From positions 15,246,372 through 15,310,371 of the forward strand of contig OU964930.1 of NCBI GenBank assembly GCA_918807975.1: a stretch of 64,000 bases of DNA, in the 5' to 3' direction. Below are positions 35,901-42,120 of this stretch, piece by piece. Every line of letters starts with the position of its first letter. Position 1 is the stretch's first letter. This DNA is from Aplidium turbinatum. Its lineage: Eukaryota > Chordata > Ascidiacea > Aplousobranchia > Polyclinidae. The notes under the pieces were generated by a model. The model saw only the letters and a program-made list of their open reading frames with translations. It was not told the DNA's origin and searched no databases. Position numbers and translations under genes: made by a program.

Positions 35901-36307
35901 CCTATTTGATTGCCATAGAAACAATAAGCATTTTTACAAGCCTAAAAAATTGATTGAAATTTGTATTGTAATGATTTTTGAAAGTTGCAGTGATCAATAA
36001 TTCTTGTTGGCAACTTATGACACTTCCTACCATAATTCTTAATCAATCTAGCTGATGTGAAAAATTTTGATGGCTAAAATATCAATATGAAGTATGAACA
36101 CAATTGAAGTACTCCGCAATTGAATGATAACATTTCCATATGAAAACAACAGACCTTTCAAAATCAACACAAAATAGGCAAAAATACCAATGATATTAAT
36201 AAATATTTCTTACTTGTAATTCCAGATGCTTTGAGTTTAGCTATTATAGCTTTTCTCTGCATTACACTAGTGGATTGTGTCACATTTCCACCATTTCCCC
36301 GATCCAT
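3469..36307 (-). CDS. TASOR: TASOR (FAM208A) homologue, HUSH complex scaffold; 26 coding exons
   Basis: Rebuilt by joining exons whose GT-AG sites and phases agree and whose peptides follow vertebrate TASOR in order. Exons (high to low coordinate): 36307-36214, 26038-25931, 24727-24579, 23764-23669, 23282-23118, 22609-22472, 21857-21739, 21438-21259, 20966-20869, 19462-19184, 18371-18184, 17670-17509, 17342-16999, 16569-16324, 16066-15897, about 15755-15624, 15555-15407, about 15170-15123, 15068-14982, 14845-14759, 14357-14246, 9564-6516, 5924-5737, 4812-4701, 4326-4124, 3629-3469. That is about 2,300 residues against about 1,670 in human. In mammals TASOR holds MPP8 and periphilin together in the nucleus and brings H3K9 methylation to retroelements and long intronless transcripts. 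Exons 16 and 18 have uncertain borders; the 5' UTR is not defined. Function here is inferred from family. Confidence 0.9.
3666..3748. mobile_element. palindromic hairpin element (about 90-bp family), copy
   Basis: Central GACGTCTGCAGACGTTGAAT and flanking TTGATT/AATCAA arms form a near-perfect hairpin. It lies in the last TASOR intron, close to the acceptor of the final exon. Same family as 6401-6488 and others. A decayed relative may lie at about 3326-3408. Confidence 0.7.
3984..4033 (+). mobile_element. RTE-like LINE 3' end fragment
   Basis: A 50-bp piece, TCGGCCACCCCCACTGGTGG then GGGACAAAACCG and an ATGATGAT tail. The same 3' end is present, with coding sequence, at 57007-57375 on the minus strand. 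The (ATG)n-type tail instead of poly(A) is usual for RTE-class LINEs. Confidence 0.6.
4960..5150 (+). mobile_element. tRNA-derived SINE
   Basis: The head (4961-5033) resembles a tRNA: an A box in TAGCCGAGTGGTGAGAG and a B box GGTTCGACACC, followed by a non-tRNA body containing GCATGCCTGAAGGTGGACAC and GGCTTCCTTGCCTTCCCG. A second copy with the same body lies at 14441-14670. It is not a tRNA gene because the acceptor stem does not pair and the tail is shared between copies. Inside a TASOR intron. Confidence 0.8.
5150..5408 (-). mobile_element. second tRNA-derived SINE, opposite strand
   Basis: On the minus strand the head reads GGTGAGATAGCGCAGCGGGT (A box) and, further on, CCTGGTTCGACTCTCCGC (B box), then a body of about 190 bases. 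It abuts the plus-strand SINE at 4960-5150, making a tail-to-tail pair inside the TASOR intron. Confidence 0.7.
5487..5542 (+). repeat. short dispersed repeat, copy 2
   Basis: Diverged second copy of 521-580: GGGTGGTAAAAAGATAGA, CCTCGGCC, GGCTCACACGACGA. Lies in a TASOR intron. Confidence 0.5.
6401..6488. mobile_element. palindromic hairpin element (about 90-bp family), best-preserved copy
   Basis: An 88-bp near-palindrome. The arms read CCCAAATAGCAAAATCCATC outward and its inverse at the right end (GGATTTTGCTGTTTGGG), around the centre ATCTGCAGACGTTGAAT. It lies only 27 bases downstream of the donor of TASOR exon 22, on the intron side. There is no coding capacity. No clear target duplication was found. 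Confidence 0.8.
6516..9564 (-). CDS. TASOR: TASOR exon 22: 3,049-bp disordered exon
   Basis: One exon codes 1,016 residues, from acceptor ACTTTTACAG at 9565 to donor AG|GTAATG at 6515. It enters with the D codon split with exon 21 and leaves two bases for exon 23, both fitting. The peptide is Arg/Pro-rich at first (PRLNRSGPSRHH), then very rich in Ser, Thr and Pro, with one basic helix-like patch (DIKRICAKRNRAKQKQQ at about residue 470). The last 25 residues (PVTKEMLDRSLNAHDVWIVI) already belong to the conserved C-terminal domain. Human TASOR also carries a long disordered stretch here, but shorter. Read alone it looks like an intronless gene, but the first 16 codons of that open frame are intron. 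Confidence 0.88.
9800..9880. mobile_element. decayed hairpin element (about 90-bp family)
   Basis: TTCAACGTCTGCAAATGTTG and AACCCATGTAAAAAAAATAC match the centre and right arm of the family; the left arm has drifted. TASOR intron 21. Confidence 0.5.
10059..10881. mobile_element. non-autonomous hAT element, 823 bp
   Basis: The ends are CAGGGTTACCAGAT and ATCTGGCAACCCTG, inverted, with an exact 8-bp duplication CCTGGAAG at 10051-10058 and 10882-10889. Multiple AAAGGCCA/TGGCCTT motifs near both ends look like subterminal transposase-binding repeats. No transposase remains. In TASOR intron 21. Confidence 0.9.
10980..13725 (-). mobile_element. LINE (CR1/L2-Jockey group), 5'-truncated and split by a DNA element
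   Basis: Reading on the minus strand, a reverse transcriptase region (13700-12830) shows ISNYRPISLLSCFSKLFEK, AFLDLKKASDTV, GVPQGSTLGPLLFLLYINDL and the catalytic box FADD. It is followed by the thumb/tail region with LYHSLMHPHIQYAITIWGS (12660-12600), and after the insertion at 11374-12500 by the typical C-terminal VEIWNSIPLEMR and a stop near 11065. An in-frame stop follows the FADD region and there is at least one frameshift near 11250, so it is dead. The endonuclease and 5' end are missing. It lies in TASOR intron 21 in the sense orientation. Confidence 0.88.
11374..12500. mobile_element. DNA transposon with 22-bp terminal inverted repeats, nested in the LINE
   Basis: The ends are TTGAATGTAGAAACTAAACT at 11374 and its inverse at 12481-12500. 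Both ends (11395-11530 and 12340-12480) carry many CTTAA/TTAAG motifs, which look like subterminal binding repeats. The interior, about 800 bp, has no transposase; it has a G-tract with GGGGGCC (12040-12090). The LINE reading frame continues on either side, so this is a clean insertion. Superfamily not fixed (PIF/Harbinger-like is a guess) because the target duplication is unclear. Confidence 0.75.
14246..18371 (-). CDS. TASOR: TASOR exons 11-21: middle linker and MPP8/periphilin-type scaffold region
   Basis: Eleven small exons: 18371-18184, 17670-17509, 17342-16999, 16569-16324, 16066-15897, about 15755-15624, 15555-15407, about 15170-15123, 15068-14982, 14845-14759, 14357-14246. Two pieces align with human: DRDKVDWVRNVLHRKKN (human DKDRVKELINLIQCRKKSV) in exon 15, and SIHDLASLLASAL with a following LTD (human DIHRLFNWLSETL...LTD) in exon 17. 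Exon 13 is acidic then basic (GSEDGDAAKGAKSS, then a TEKRKLSL patch). Exon 16 can be read in two frames depending on which acceptor is used (15783 or 15755), both phase-consistent; exon 18 needs a weak donor. The other exon joins leave no phase conflict. Confidence 0.8.
14441..14670 (+). mobile_element. tRNA-derived SINE interrupted by a hairpin element
   Basis: Same SINE family as 4960-5150: TCCGCTGCATAGCCGA, then, after the insert 14459-14525, GAGTGGTGAGAGTACTGG, GGTTCGACACCGCCCAAGAG and the body TTGGCTTCCTTGCCTTCCCG. The insert falls inside the A-box region. Lies between TASOR exons 20 and 21. Confidence 0.8.
14459..14525. mobile_element. hairpin element (about 90-bp family) inserted in a SINE
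   Basis: CCCAGGCAGCAAACCAACCG on the left and TTGATTTGCTGTCTGG on the right, around TTCAACGTCTGGGGACG. The uninterrupted SINE copy at 4960 gives the empty site, so the borders can be read to within a few bases. This shows that the hairpin family is mobile. Confidence 0.8.
17904..18058. mobile_element. 155-bp hairpin MITE in a TASOR intron
   Basis: Arms of about 50 bp: CATGTTCAGCAAACGTTTCG at 17904 and its near-perfect inverse ending CTGAACATG at 18058. The loop has AAGAGGAGCTATAAATGC. Unrelated to the 90-bp hairpin family. It sits between TASOR exons 11 and 12. Confidence 0.75.
19184..21438 (-). CDS. TASOR: TASOR exons 8-10: SPOC-like domain
   Basis: Exons 21438-21259, 20966-20869 and 19462-19184 join in phase. 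Key matches to human TASOR: LWKGKLLVKGGLFCNVQM (LWKGQLLNKGKLLCYISL), then SIVSIEKFSRLIPPSLL (TVMSIDHLKQKIPPALF), then a long exon ending AKSRLTIQRMGLTAPYED, in the place of the human segment with YLFLLSPYQMVPPYEY. SPOC domains in other proteins bind phosphopeptides; in TASOR this region takes part in complex assembly. The intron between exons 9 and 10 carries a hAT element (19738-20699). Confidence 0.88.
19738..20699. mobile_element. hAT element, 962 bp, with a second hAT end nested
   Basis: The ends are CAGTGGTTCTTAACC and GTTAAGAACCACTA, inverted. Flanking octamers CTCCAAGA and CTCTAATA agree at six of eight positions, so the copy is old. A second hAT-type terminus, CAGGGGTTCTTAACCTGGGG, starts at 20231 inside it. 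There is no transposase. Lies between TASOR exons 9 and 10. Confidence 0.75.
21739..26038 (-). CDS. TASOR: TASOR exons 2-7: pseudo-PARP (DUF3715) domain
   Basis: Six exons (26038-25931, 24727-24579, 23764-23669, 23282-23118, 22609-22472, 21857-21739) join in phase. Exon 2 holds FHIPRKK, like FQIPRKS in human. Exon 4 holds DNGRLDKELSES, almost the human DGRLDKELSES. Exon 5 holds NICENGLSV then GKPSMGVYL and VFKITK, matching TICEKGLHV, GSPSMGVYL and IFKIMK. Exon 6 holds EPTPLYDCH (human DPTPKHECH). Exon 7 holds YYLYEYGELDLVSRPRHI (human YYFYEYGFDELRRRPRHV). In the family this fold resembles a PARP catalytic domain but has lost NAD binding, and in human it is needed for silencing. Spacing of motifs equals the vertebrate protein. 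Confidence 0.92.
22611..22705. mobile_element. hairpin element (about 90-bp family)
   Basis: AGCCAGACAACAAATCAACC left, TGCTCTGTTGTCTGAGTAGC right, centre AACGTCTGCAGACGTT. It abuts the acceptor of TASOR exon 6 (exon starts at 22609), so its left end supplies part of the acceptor context (GGCTAG). Confidence 0.8.
23339..23425. mobile_element. hairpin element (about 90-bp family)
   Basis: ACCCAGACAGCAAAATTCGT left, GGGGTTTGCTGTCTGAGT right, centre GAACGTCTGCAGACGGG. Between TASOR exons 4 and 5. Confidence 0.8.
24925..25640. mobile_element. fold-back element with arms of about 155 bp
   Basis: The left arm (24925-25080) contains CAGCAAGAACTCTAATTGCC, CTCATCAGAACATACCTA and GATAAGTGACTGAAC; the right arm (25480-25640) is its diverged inverse (GTTCAGTCACTTATCATG, TAGGTATGCTCTGATAAGGG, AAGAGTTCTTGCCG). 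The loop carries the separate element at 25131-25365. Lies in TASOR intron 2. Confidence 0.7.
25131..25365. mobile_element. MITE with 10-bp target duplication and telomere-like core
   Basis: A perfect 10-bp direct repeat, GTTACCAAAG, flanks it (25121-25130 and 25366-25375). Both ends carry inverted tandem GGTGAGTCCGAT units (about five on the left, two on the right). The core is a degenerate (CTAACCC)n tract (25213-25252). A 9-10 bp duplication points to a Mutator-like (MULE) mechanism, but no transposase is present. A partial relative lies at 39323-39545. Confidence 0.8.
28059..28661 (+). CDS. unknown protein encoded in the left arm of the fold-back element
   Basis: 200 codons, plus strand; the likely real start is the second Met at 28080 (MELRKSKINNGG), giving about 194 residues. 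The peptide is basic and helical: QPLKHFKEGQFRPTTGDVL, then a WxPACIPLMTKQNIQNKII segment, DEYKKYKHDKKGSAALIKF, and PEDKAEDIQFLKLLETNQPA near the end. It resembles the N-terminal part of uncharacterised proteins common in invertebrate genomes, but I cannot name a family and see no catalytic motif. It may be the first exon of a transposase whose rest has been lost. The mirror copy at 29990-30536 keeps most of the sequence but is interrupted. Confidence 0.5.
   Translation: MCIHVSIMELRKSKINNGGLLGNLQPLKHFKEGQFRPTTGDVLQKYIYHLQLNPRNHQSGKLAAWDTAVCPAKVWQPACIPLMTKQNIQNKIIRLVDEYKKYKHDKKGSAALIKFRETLTTRFMIPAKNVENLINKNKTLLPEDKAEDIQFLKLLETNQPASLGPLDRKRLKRFKNYALKNRIKVIKYDVCLFPVCLTTQ
28669..29712. mobile_element. 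piggyBac element, internally deleted, 1,044 bp
   Basis: Terminal inverted repeats CCCTCTGTCTACCG and CGGTAGACAGAGGG with TTAA on both sides (28665-28668; 29713-29716), the diagnostic piggyBac target. A further inverted motif TGGGGTCCAATGGACCCC occurs near both ends and at about 28860. Only the 3' part of the transposase is left. It was inserted into the left arm of the fold-back; the right arm shows the empty TTAA site. Confidence 0.95.
28899..29371 (+). pseudogene. piggyBac transposase C-terminal remnant
   Basis: Starts MYHNSTKRVVDTIDSIF and continues RRKWPIALFYNIIDVTAVNA, the conserved YN-TK-GVD and RRWP-ALFYN-ID--A-NA block of piggyBac transposases. One frame runs 28903-29199. After a frame change the C-terminal Cys-rich finger follows (FCTSCQLNVCQEHLQFIC at 29287-29340). 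The N-terminal domain and catalytic Asp residues are absent, so it is not functional. Confidence 0.9.
29990..30536 (-). pseudogene. mirror copy of the fold-back ORF (right arm), interrupted
   Basis: On the minus strand, MCIHVSIMELRKSKINNGG at 30536 reproduces the left-arm protein, reaching NHQSGKLAA, then loses frame. The second half continues from about 30251 (KKESAALIKFRETLTTRF, then PEDKAENIQFLKLLETN). Small indels separate the two halves. The left-arm copy at 28059-28661 is the intact version. Confidence 0.8.
31445..32711. mobile_element. 1,267-bp palindromic element inserted in the fold-back right arm
   Basis: Arms of about 550 bp run inward from AACATTCGATTTCACT (31445) and its inverse AGTGAAATTGAATGTT (ends 32711), with a loop at about 31995-32165. 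TGATCA stands on both sides (31439-31444 and 32712-32717), while the left arm of the host element has a single TGATCA at the same place (27158), so TGATCA is the duplicated target. No coding sequence of known family; a frame at 31942-32337 is low-complexity. Confidence 0.8.
33677..33950. mobile_element. MITE with TACCGTATTTTACGG ends
   Basis: Terminal inverted repeats TACCGTATTTTACGGACCAT and its inverse; GGCGCAC/GTGCGCC units recur internally (33690, 33740, 33757, 33840, 33860, 33905, 33922). Elements with very similar ends are spread over many animal genomes. Non-coding. Confidence 0.8.
34133..34404. mobile_element. TA-flanked MITE (Tc1/mariner-like), 272 bp
   Basis: TACAGTACTGGACAATTTAT on the left and its inverse at 34385-34404, with TA at the outer edge and CATAATAAA just inside the right end. 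Tc1/mariner relatives use TA targets and ends starting CAGT. The centre has no transposase. Confidence 0.75.
34796..35175. mobile_element. inverted-repeat element built from GGCGCNNANACAAAAC iterons
   Basis: The left end (34796-34873) has about five units like GGCGCGAGACAAAAC and GCAGAGGCAAAAC; the right end (35047-35175) has about seven in inverted orientation (CTGCGCCATTTTGTCT). The outer borders are GACATTAAGGCGC and its inverse. The middle 170 bp is unique, with a C-tract (34955-34970). Confidence 0.7.
36214..36307 (-). CDS. TASOR: TASOR coding exon 1 (start codon)
   Basis: ATG at 36307-36305 opens 31 codons (begins MDRGNGGNVTQSTS; basic stretch QRKAIIAKLK) and ends at a strong donor, A|GTAAGAAA. 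It leaves one base, and the next exon supplies two (A+AG), so the phase fits. Upstream at about 36345, TCAACAG could be an acceptor, so the 5' UTR may be spliced from a further upstream exon. The assignment rests on strand, phase, and the ATG-to-donor structure; this N-terminal stretch is not conserved enough to prove homology by itself. The following intron is about 10.2 kb and holds the nested transposon complex. Confidence 0.65.
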
Positions 36308-36582
36308 GATCCAAAGCTGATTCAAGCAAATCGTTTATAAGCTGTTGACAGGATAATGAATATATTGGGGATTGGTGGATTACAATAAAAATATAAATAT
36401 ACAGTTATACACAGCTGAAAAATTGTTTTATTTTAAATAACTGGTTATAAAATGGTTTAATCAATACAGAACCAAATTATAAGATTAAAATAATATCGGT
36501 AATTAAGATCTAAAACAAAAAGAACAAACTTAATGAAAAATACAAACACAAGTTTTAAACAAAGCTACCAGCAGAGATGAAC

Positions 36583-36736
36583 AAGATCACCTGTTTGGAT
36601 GATCTTGAAGATCAAGATCACCAAGAATACGTGATCTTAAAGATCAAGATCACCCCACAGCGTGATCTTGAAGATCAAGATCACCCAACAGTGTGATCTT
36701 GAAGATCAGGATCGTGATCTTGAAGATCAATATCAC
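36583..36736. repeat. tandem palindromic iterons, about 32 bp x 4-5
   Basis: Repeated GTGATCTTGAAGATCAAGAT followed by CACC and a variable spacer. Each unit is itself a hairpin (GATCTTGAAGATC). This resembles the subterminal repeats of a transposon end, but I find no partner end in the window. Just upstream of the TASOR start codon (36307), so it could also be a promoter-proximal element. Confidence 0.65.
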
Positions 36737-37155
36737 TTTTTTGGGGTATAGTCAAGTGGGGTAAAAAAAAATTTTTTTCAGAAAGGTTGTCCTAGATTTT
36801 TTAGCTTATCAAGTATGACCACTAAAGTTGGTCACAATATGCAGACCATGTATGTCTATCATCCCCCAATGAAATTTTTTAAATCCATTAACTGGTTTGG
36901 AAATTATGCCCAAAATATCTGAATTTTTTTTTACCCCAGCTTTGGGGTAAAAAAAAATTTTCATGGGGTTAAAAAAAAACACCTGTTAGTATAGCAGCTT
37001 CTTCTTCTTTGTTATTATAATATTGATTTCATATGTTTTGCTATTGATTTCATATGTAATGTAAATGATTCTCCACCAGAGGAAAGAAGCTTTGTGTAAC
37101 TCATAAATCAAGGACTGTGAGAGATGCTGAACCCATACTTGGAACTGACCGGAAG

Positions 37156-38012
37156 TAGAGCTGGGCGATATTACGATATTTCGATACGATATTTTTTCGG
37201 CAGCGATATTTATTCACAAAGCTCCGATTTTATCGTTTATAAATGTACTGAAATTATACTGTAGCAACATTTTCTCATGCGCAGTGACACAGACATCGCA
37301 TGCGCAGACAACCCAGTGTGTGTGCATTATTTACGCATTGCGAGCAGTGTGCATTGTTTACGCATTGCAAGCAGTCTTTGTGATTACGCAATCCTGCTTA
37401 TTGATTCCCACGTGTTACGTTGTTGCGAAGGATGAAGTCCGGCAAATACGATAGGAAACTTGCAAGCTGACTGAATTTACGTAGCATAGCGTAGCGGCCG
37501 TAGCATAGTGTAGCGGCCGTAGCTACAGCTAGGTAGATAGGCCTACTTTATTTTGTTTTGCTACTCACAGCTGCATCTCTATTTTGCATCAAAAACTATC
37601 AACAAGGATAGCTCCATCTGTACATGGTGGCGAGCTAATGCACTGACTTTTTCTACACTTGCAAAAGTTGCAAGAAAACTTCTGTGCATTCAAGCCACCA
37701 GTGTTAGTAGTGAAAGGGTGTTTTCACTTAGTGGCTCAATTGTTTCCAAGAAGACATCGTGCCTAAAACCCTGCAATGTCAACATGCTGACATTTTTGTC
37801 CAAAATCTTTAGTTAAATCGCAGCGACAGTTAAATCGCAGCATTGTTTGCAATAAATGTTGCTCATTTCAGTACCAGTGCTCAGTATGTTTTTCATGCAG
37901 TTATAGAAAGCCGTGCTTTGCGATTCGCCGTAAAATATCGAAACTTAGATAATATCGTTTTATTTTTGGTAATATCGTATCGAAATTATTTTACCAATAT
38001 CGCCCAGCTCTA
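37156..38012. mobile_element. hAT element, 857 bp, with transposase remnant
   Basis: The ends are TAGAGCTGGGCGATATTACG and its inverse, with exact 8-bp duplication ACCGGAAG at 37148-37155 and 38013-38020. It keeps the C-terminal dimerisation region of an hAT transposase (37606-37800). Confidence 0.92.
37553..37816 (+). pseudogene. hAT transposase C-terminal dimerisation domain remnant
   Basis: Recognisable from about 37608: TWWRANALTFSTLAKVARKL, then the family signature ATSVSSERVFSLSG and KPCNVNMLTFL. The BED finger, the catalytic core and the start of the gene are lost. Within the hAT element at 37156-38012. Confidence 0.88.
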
Positions 38013-39322
38013 ACCGGAAGGGTCATGGACGATTTTGCCCACAATTTTTGTATGCACTTTTTATTAAAATACACATTGTGAAATCGCAAAGTCTCATTAC
38101 TGTAATAAAAACAGCAGCAAGACAAAAAATTGTGTCTAGTATATACTTATATACTTATGCACGCCATCCTGAATTTTATCTGCAGCTCTGGTTTGAACAT
38201 GCAAGTGGGCGATTAAATTTCGCGGATCGTGAATCCTAAAAAGTCAACCAGCAGTTTGTGAATGAACATACAACTAAAAAACAACAGACAGGAAATAAAA
38301 CAACAGTTTGTGTACGTATGATTGTATGTGTTGTGCACTATCAATCAATGGATCACTCTGTACTCTCAATCTGCGCTATTGATCGACTAACCTGCAACAC
38401 TAACCTTAACCTCGGACCCCCAACTCCAGAAAACATCAATTGATTGTGCATAACACATGCATACATTGGCACTGATCGTGGCGGCACTGATGCATCCAGA
38501 AGTTTGTTTTTGTATTTTTTGGTGATATACTGCTTGGCAGTTGACATAACACCAATACAAAGCCAAAACATTCCATGAAATGCACTGTTTTTTTTTTACC
38601 CCAAATCAACGAATTTTATTGGGGTAAAAAAAACACCTCAATAAAAATTTACACAAACATTTGGAGGCCCCAGTCTTTGTTGCATCTAGTAGCCTCACAA
38701 CATAGTACTCACAATATAACATTAAAACATTCATACTACCTATCACTAAAATTTAGCAAAAACCTTTAATAAACTCCTCCAAACCTTTTTTTGCACCCTT
38801 CGCTGGCCATATTTACTCTATTTAACATAGCTCTTCTTTGTCAAATCCAATTTTTTTCCTCTACCCCTCAAAGTAATCTCCAAAGACCACTTAAACAGAC
38901 ACTAAAAAAGTTGAGTGAATATCTACTCAATTTAGATGTGAAATGGTAAGTGGTTTTTTTTACCCCAATAACCCCACTATTTTTTTTTACCCCACTTGAC
39001 TATACTTGAAAAAATGCAGTTTTTGATCGATGAGTGTGCAAAAAAAAAAATTTCTCTCGTAAGCAATCTAGTAATAAAGGTAATTGGTATTGCAAATTTT
39101 TGTTTTTAACTACTTGAACCTGTTTTTTTTTTGGTCATTTATAGGTCATTGACCGATTTTTTAGCAAAATGTCCGAAAAAAATAGTCAATTTGGTCAAAA
39201 TGTCCGAAAAAATATATAGTCAATTTGATCAAAATGTTTCTTTCGAGATAAAACACAACGTTTCTCAGCAAAACTTAATGTTGTAGCTAGTCAGGAAGTG
39301 CAAATTTTGGTTTGTATCAGCG

Positions 39323-39545
39323 GGTCTGCTACTATTCGGTGAGTCCGATTCGGTGAGAGCCTTTTTCAGTGAGAGCTCTATTCGGTGATTTTTTAAATTT
39401 TTTTTTGAAAATTATTGGGTACCGTAGCCTAATTTAAACCCCCTAACCCCAAACCCAAACCCCAAAAAAACCCAAAACTCCCAAAAACCCACCAAAAACT
39501 CCAAAACCTTCAAAAACCCCCAAACCCCAAAAACCCCCAAACCCC
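39323..39545. repeat. partial copy of the GGTGAGTCC element with C/A-rich tract
   Basis: GGGTCTGCTACTATTCGGTG at the start is identical to the left end at 25131. It is followed by the inverse of that element's AAAATTT/GGTACCGTAGCCTA segment and a long degenerate (AAACCCC)n tract. The right terminus is not found. Confidence 0.6.
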
Positions 39546-41488
39546 GAATTTTTTCACAAGTCATTTCAGACAAATGACCGAAAAGTCTCAGTGAAAAAAA
39601 ACCCAGACTTGAACACTGGCCTCAAAATTATAGAAAGTTAATGGCTGTTGCTATTATCAATCATTGCTGTAGATTGAATAGGATCGTAAGTTTGCAACCT
39701 CAAGGCTGAGGGTTATTTTTGGACTGCAGTTATATCTTCATCAAGGGCTTTTAGACCATCTATCTCTGATAGAGGTAGACGCAAATGGTTGTTTTGATTT
39801 GCATCCAATGGAATAGTTCTCCAATAGATCACTTGACAAAAAAACTCAAGATCGAACGGCGCTGGTTCGGCTCTCGGGGTACCGTATGTGCTTAACTATG
39901 CATTTCAAACAGGCCTCGAAATTCACGGCGGTCATGTCCGCCGTCAAAGCATGTGATGTCCGCGGGAAGTACTATCTAGATCGGTCATATTTGTCTGCCG
40001 AGAAATAACACAGAAACTAGCAATACAAACCGTCATTGCATAGCACGAACCATTGTTGCAAGAATATAATTTTCCGCGCATTCTAGCGCGCATTTACAAA
40101 ATGTGAATACAGTACTGTATCCCTTAGCTTCCATTCAAGCAGGAAAACTTTCGATTTTTACGTTGGTTCAATGATTGATGACGTTGAATCAGCGTAACAA
40201 AGGTGAATTCTTCGCTAAGAATCGATGGGAGTATGGAGTACTTCTACACTAATCACGTGCAACTTAGTTGAAGCTTACGTCACAATGTCTGGCTTTGATC
40301 TCCGAGTAATATTGATAAGGCACGGTTGGTTACAAAATTTGTTAAGTTTTGGTATACAGTAAGAAAGAAAAGGCCGAGAAAAAACTCACTTTCGCTCACA
40401 TGACACACAAAAATAAACCTAAAAAAAAACGCCTAGGGAAAACACAGCAGAAAATACTAGCGTTAGTATAGAAGTTTTCCGACTCGTACCCAGAGCATTG
40501 TGACGCAAGAAGCCACGCGACCTCGTTCGGTGGAAGTTATGCGGCGTATTAAGCAGCTACACAGCGCTTTGACTCTTCAAGCGCACGTCGTTGGTCTGAC
40601 GACAGCCTTTCAGAGTGAGTTCACTGAAATTTTGCTTAAAAAAAAAGCCTTTCAGAGTGAGTTCGCTTAAAAAGCCTTCTAAACCGTACTAGCTATAGTT
40701 CTCGAATGGCGAAGAATTAGGCAGTGGCTATTTGACCTGCGCCGGTCTTTGAATCTGAAACACTATTTGACCGGTCATGACATCAATATACAGGCACTTT
40801 TTTCATTTTCTCTCTCAAAGCAAAAGACGAGAAGCGCGTACCGCGTATGCAGGGCTGCGATTTTTGCCTTTTTCGGTGACGAGGTCACTCGACACGCGCC
40901 ATCACTATTCGACAAACGCCATGCCTTGAGAAAAAAAAAAAAAAAACGAAAAAAGGAAAATAAACAGGAAAAAAAACTGAGAGAGGACTAAACGTCGTCA
41001 GGTCGAGGAACAATCGGGGGGGGGGGGGGGGCATCACGTGATGCAATCACAAGAGTGCTGACTTACGTAAACTTTCTTGCGCCAGGTAGGCTACTTTCAA
41101 AGCAAGGTCTAAAAGCGTCGCTTCACACGAGAAAGTCCCAAGGCGTCAGCGCCGCCATTTTCAACACTGCGGGAGAATGCTTTGATCGAAGTTCCAACGC
41201 CTGGCATCAAACATTTCGCCACACACGTTTTGTGCTATTCGACACAACGGGTTTCTTTTATAGATAAAATAACCGAAGTAGGCTACTTTTAGTTGTCAAC
41301 GTGTTTGCAAGTTTGTATTTATGTCTGACTTATGCACTTGTTGTTCCAAGATTGCAGAAATGTTTTGCAATGTGAATAAAGAATAGTAGACGGATAAACA
41401 CGGCTGCAACTTGACTTCCATCCACTAAAAGGGTTTCTGTGATTACGTAATGGGCGATTTTGCATTTGCATTCACAAAAGCACACAAC

Positions 41489-41556
41489 CCAGCTGGCAAA
41501 ACCCGTCGTTTTTACATTGATTCAACGTCTGCAGACGTTGCATCGAAAAAACGAGA
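41489..41556. mobile_element. hairpin element (about 90-bp family)
   Basis: CCCAGCTGGCAAAACCCGTC, TTTACATTGATTCAACGTCT, then GCAGACGTTGCATCG; the right arm is cut short. Inside the hAT-like element 39910-43879. Confidence 0.7.
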
Positions 41557-41759
41557 AGCGAAAAATATACTAGAGTATAGTCTATCACGAGTCACGACCG
41601 CACTGTTTGATTTGTAGTGATGTAATAATACCAAAAGTAGCGATACGCACGCTGTCACGTTAAATAATTCAGGGGGAAAAGTAAGTTAATTTTGGGTTGA
41701 TTCAACGTTCGAGTCAGCACAAATCTATTTAATTTTTTTTCCTAGCGGGTTACATTGCG

Positions 41760-41851
41760 TACCCGGACAGCAAAAATCATCATTTTTACATTGATTCAAC
41801 ATCTACAGACGTGAAGTCAATGCAAAAATAACGAATTTTGCTGCCTGCGTA
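41760..41851. mobile_element. hairpin element (about 90-bp family)
   Basis: ACCCGGACAGCAAAAATCAT left; ACGAATTTTGCTGCCTGCGT right; centre TCAACATCTACAGACGTGAA. Inside the hAT-like element 39910-43879. Confidence 0.8.
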
Positions 41852-42120
41852 ACAATGCCCAAGAAGAAATTTACGTTTGTTTTACATTAATTCGACATCT
41901 AGCAACTTTGAAATATCATAAAATATCGTTAATTGTTCAACCAGGTACCGGTAACAAATTAATATCTCACTGCGAGATGATTGCCTCGATTTACGTTTAC
42001 ACTAACACAATTTCGGCACAATTGAGATACTGCGAGCAAACACGAGTCTGTTTGATAAAGAACTAGCTGTCAAAATCGGAATCATAAGACGCCGTATGGG
42101 AGGATGAAGCTGTCGCATCG

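Larger units (their letters stand above)
36747..39004. mobile_element. TA-flanked element, 2.26 kb, ends TATAGTCAAGTGGGGTA
   Basis: TATAGTCAAGTGGGGTAAAA on the left; inverse at 38985-39004. GGGGTAAAAAAA motifs recur inside (36950-36975, 38590-38630, 38955-38975). Contains the hAT element 37156-38012. No transposase of its own is recognised. Confidence 0.7.

Noticed and set aside
39425-39545. True telomere repeat
   Set aside because: The C/A-rich tract is irregular, short and follows a partial copy of the element at 25131; it is not a chromosome end.
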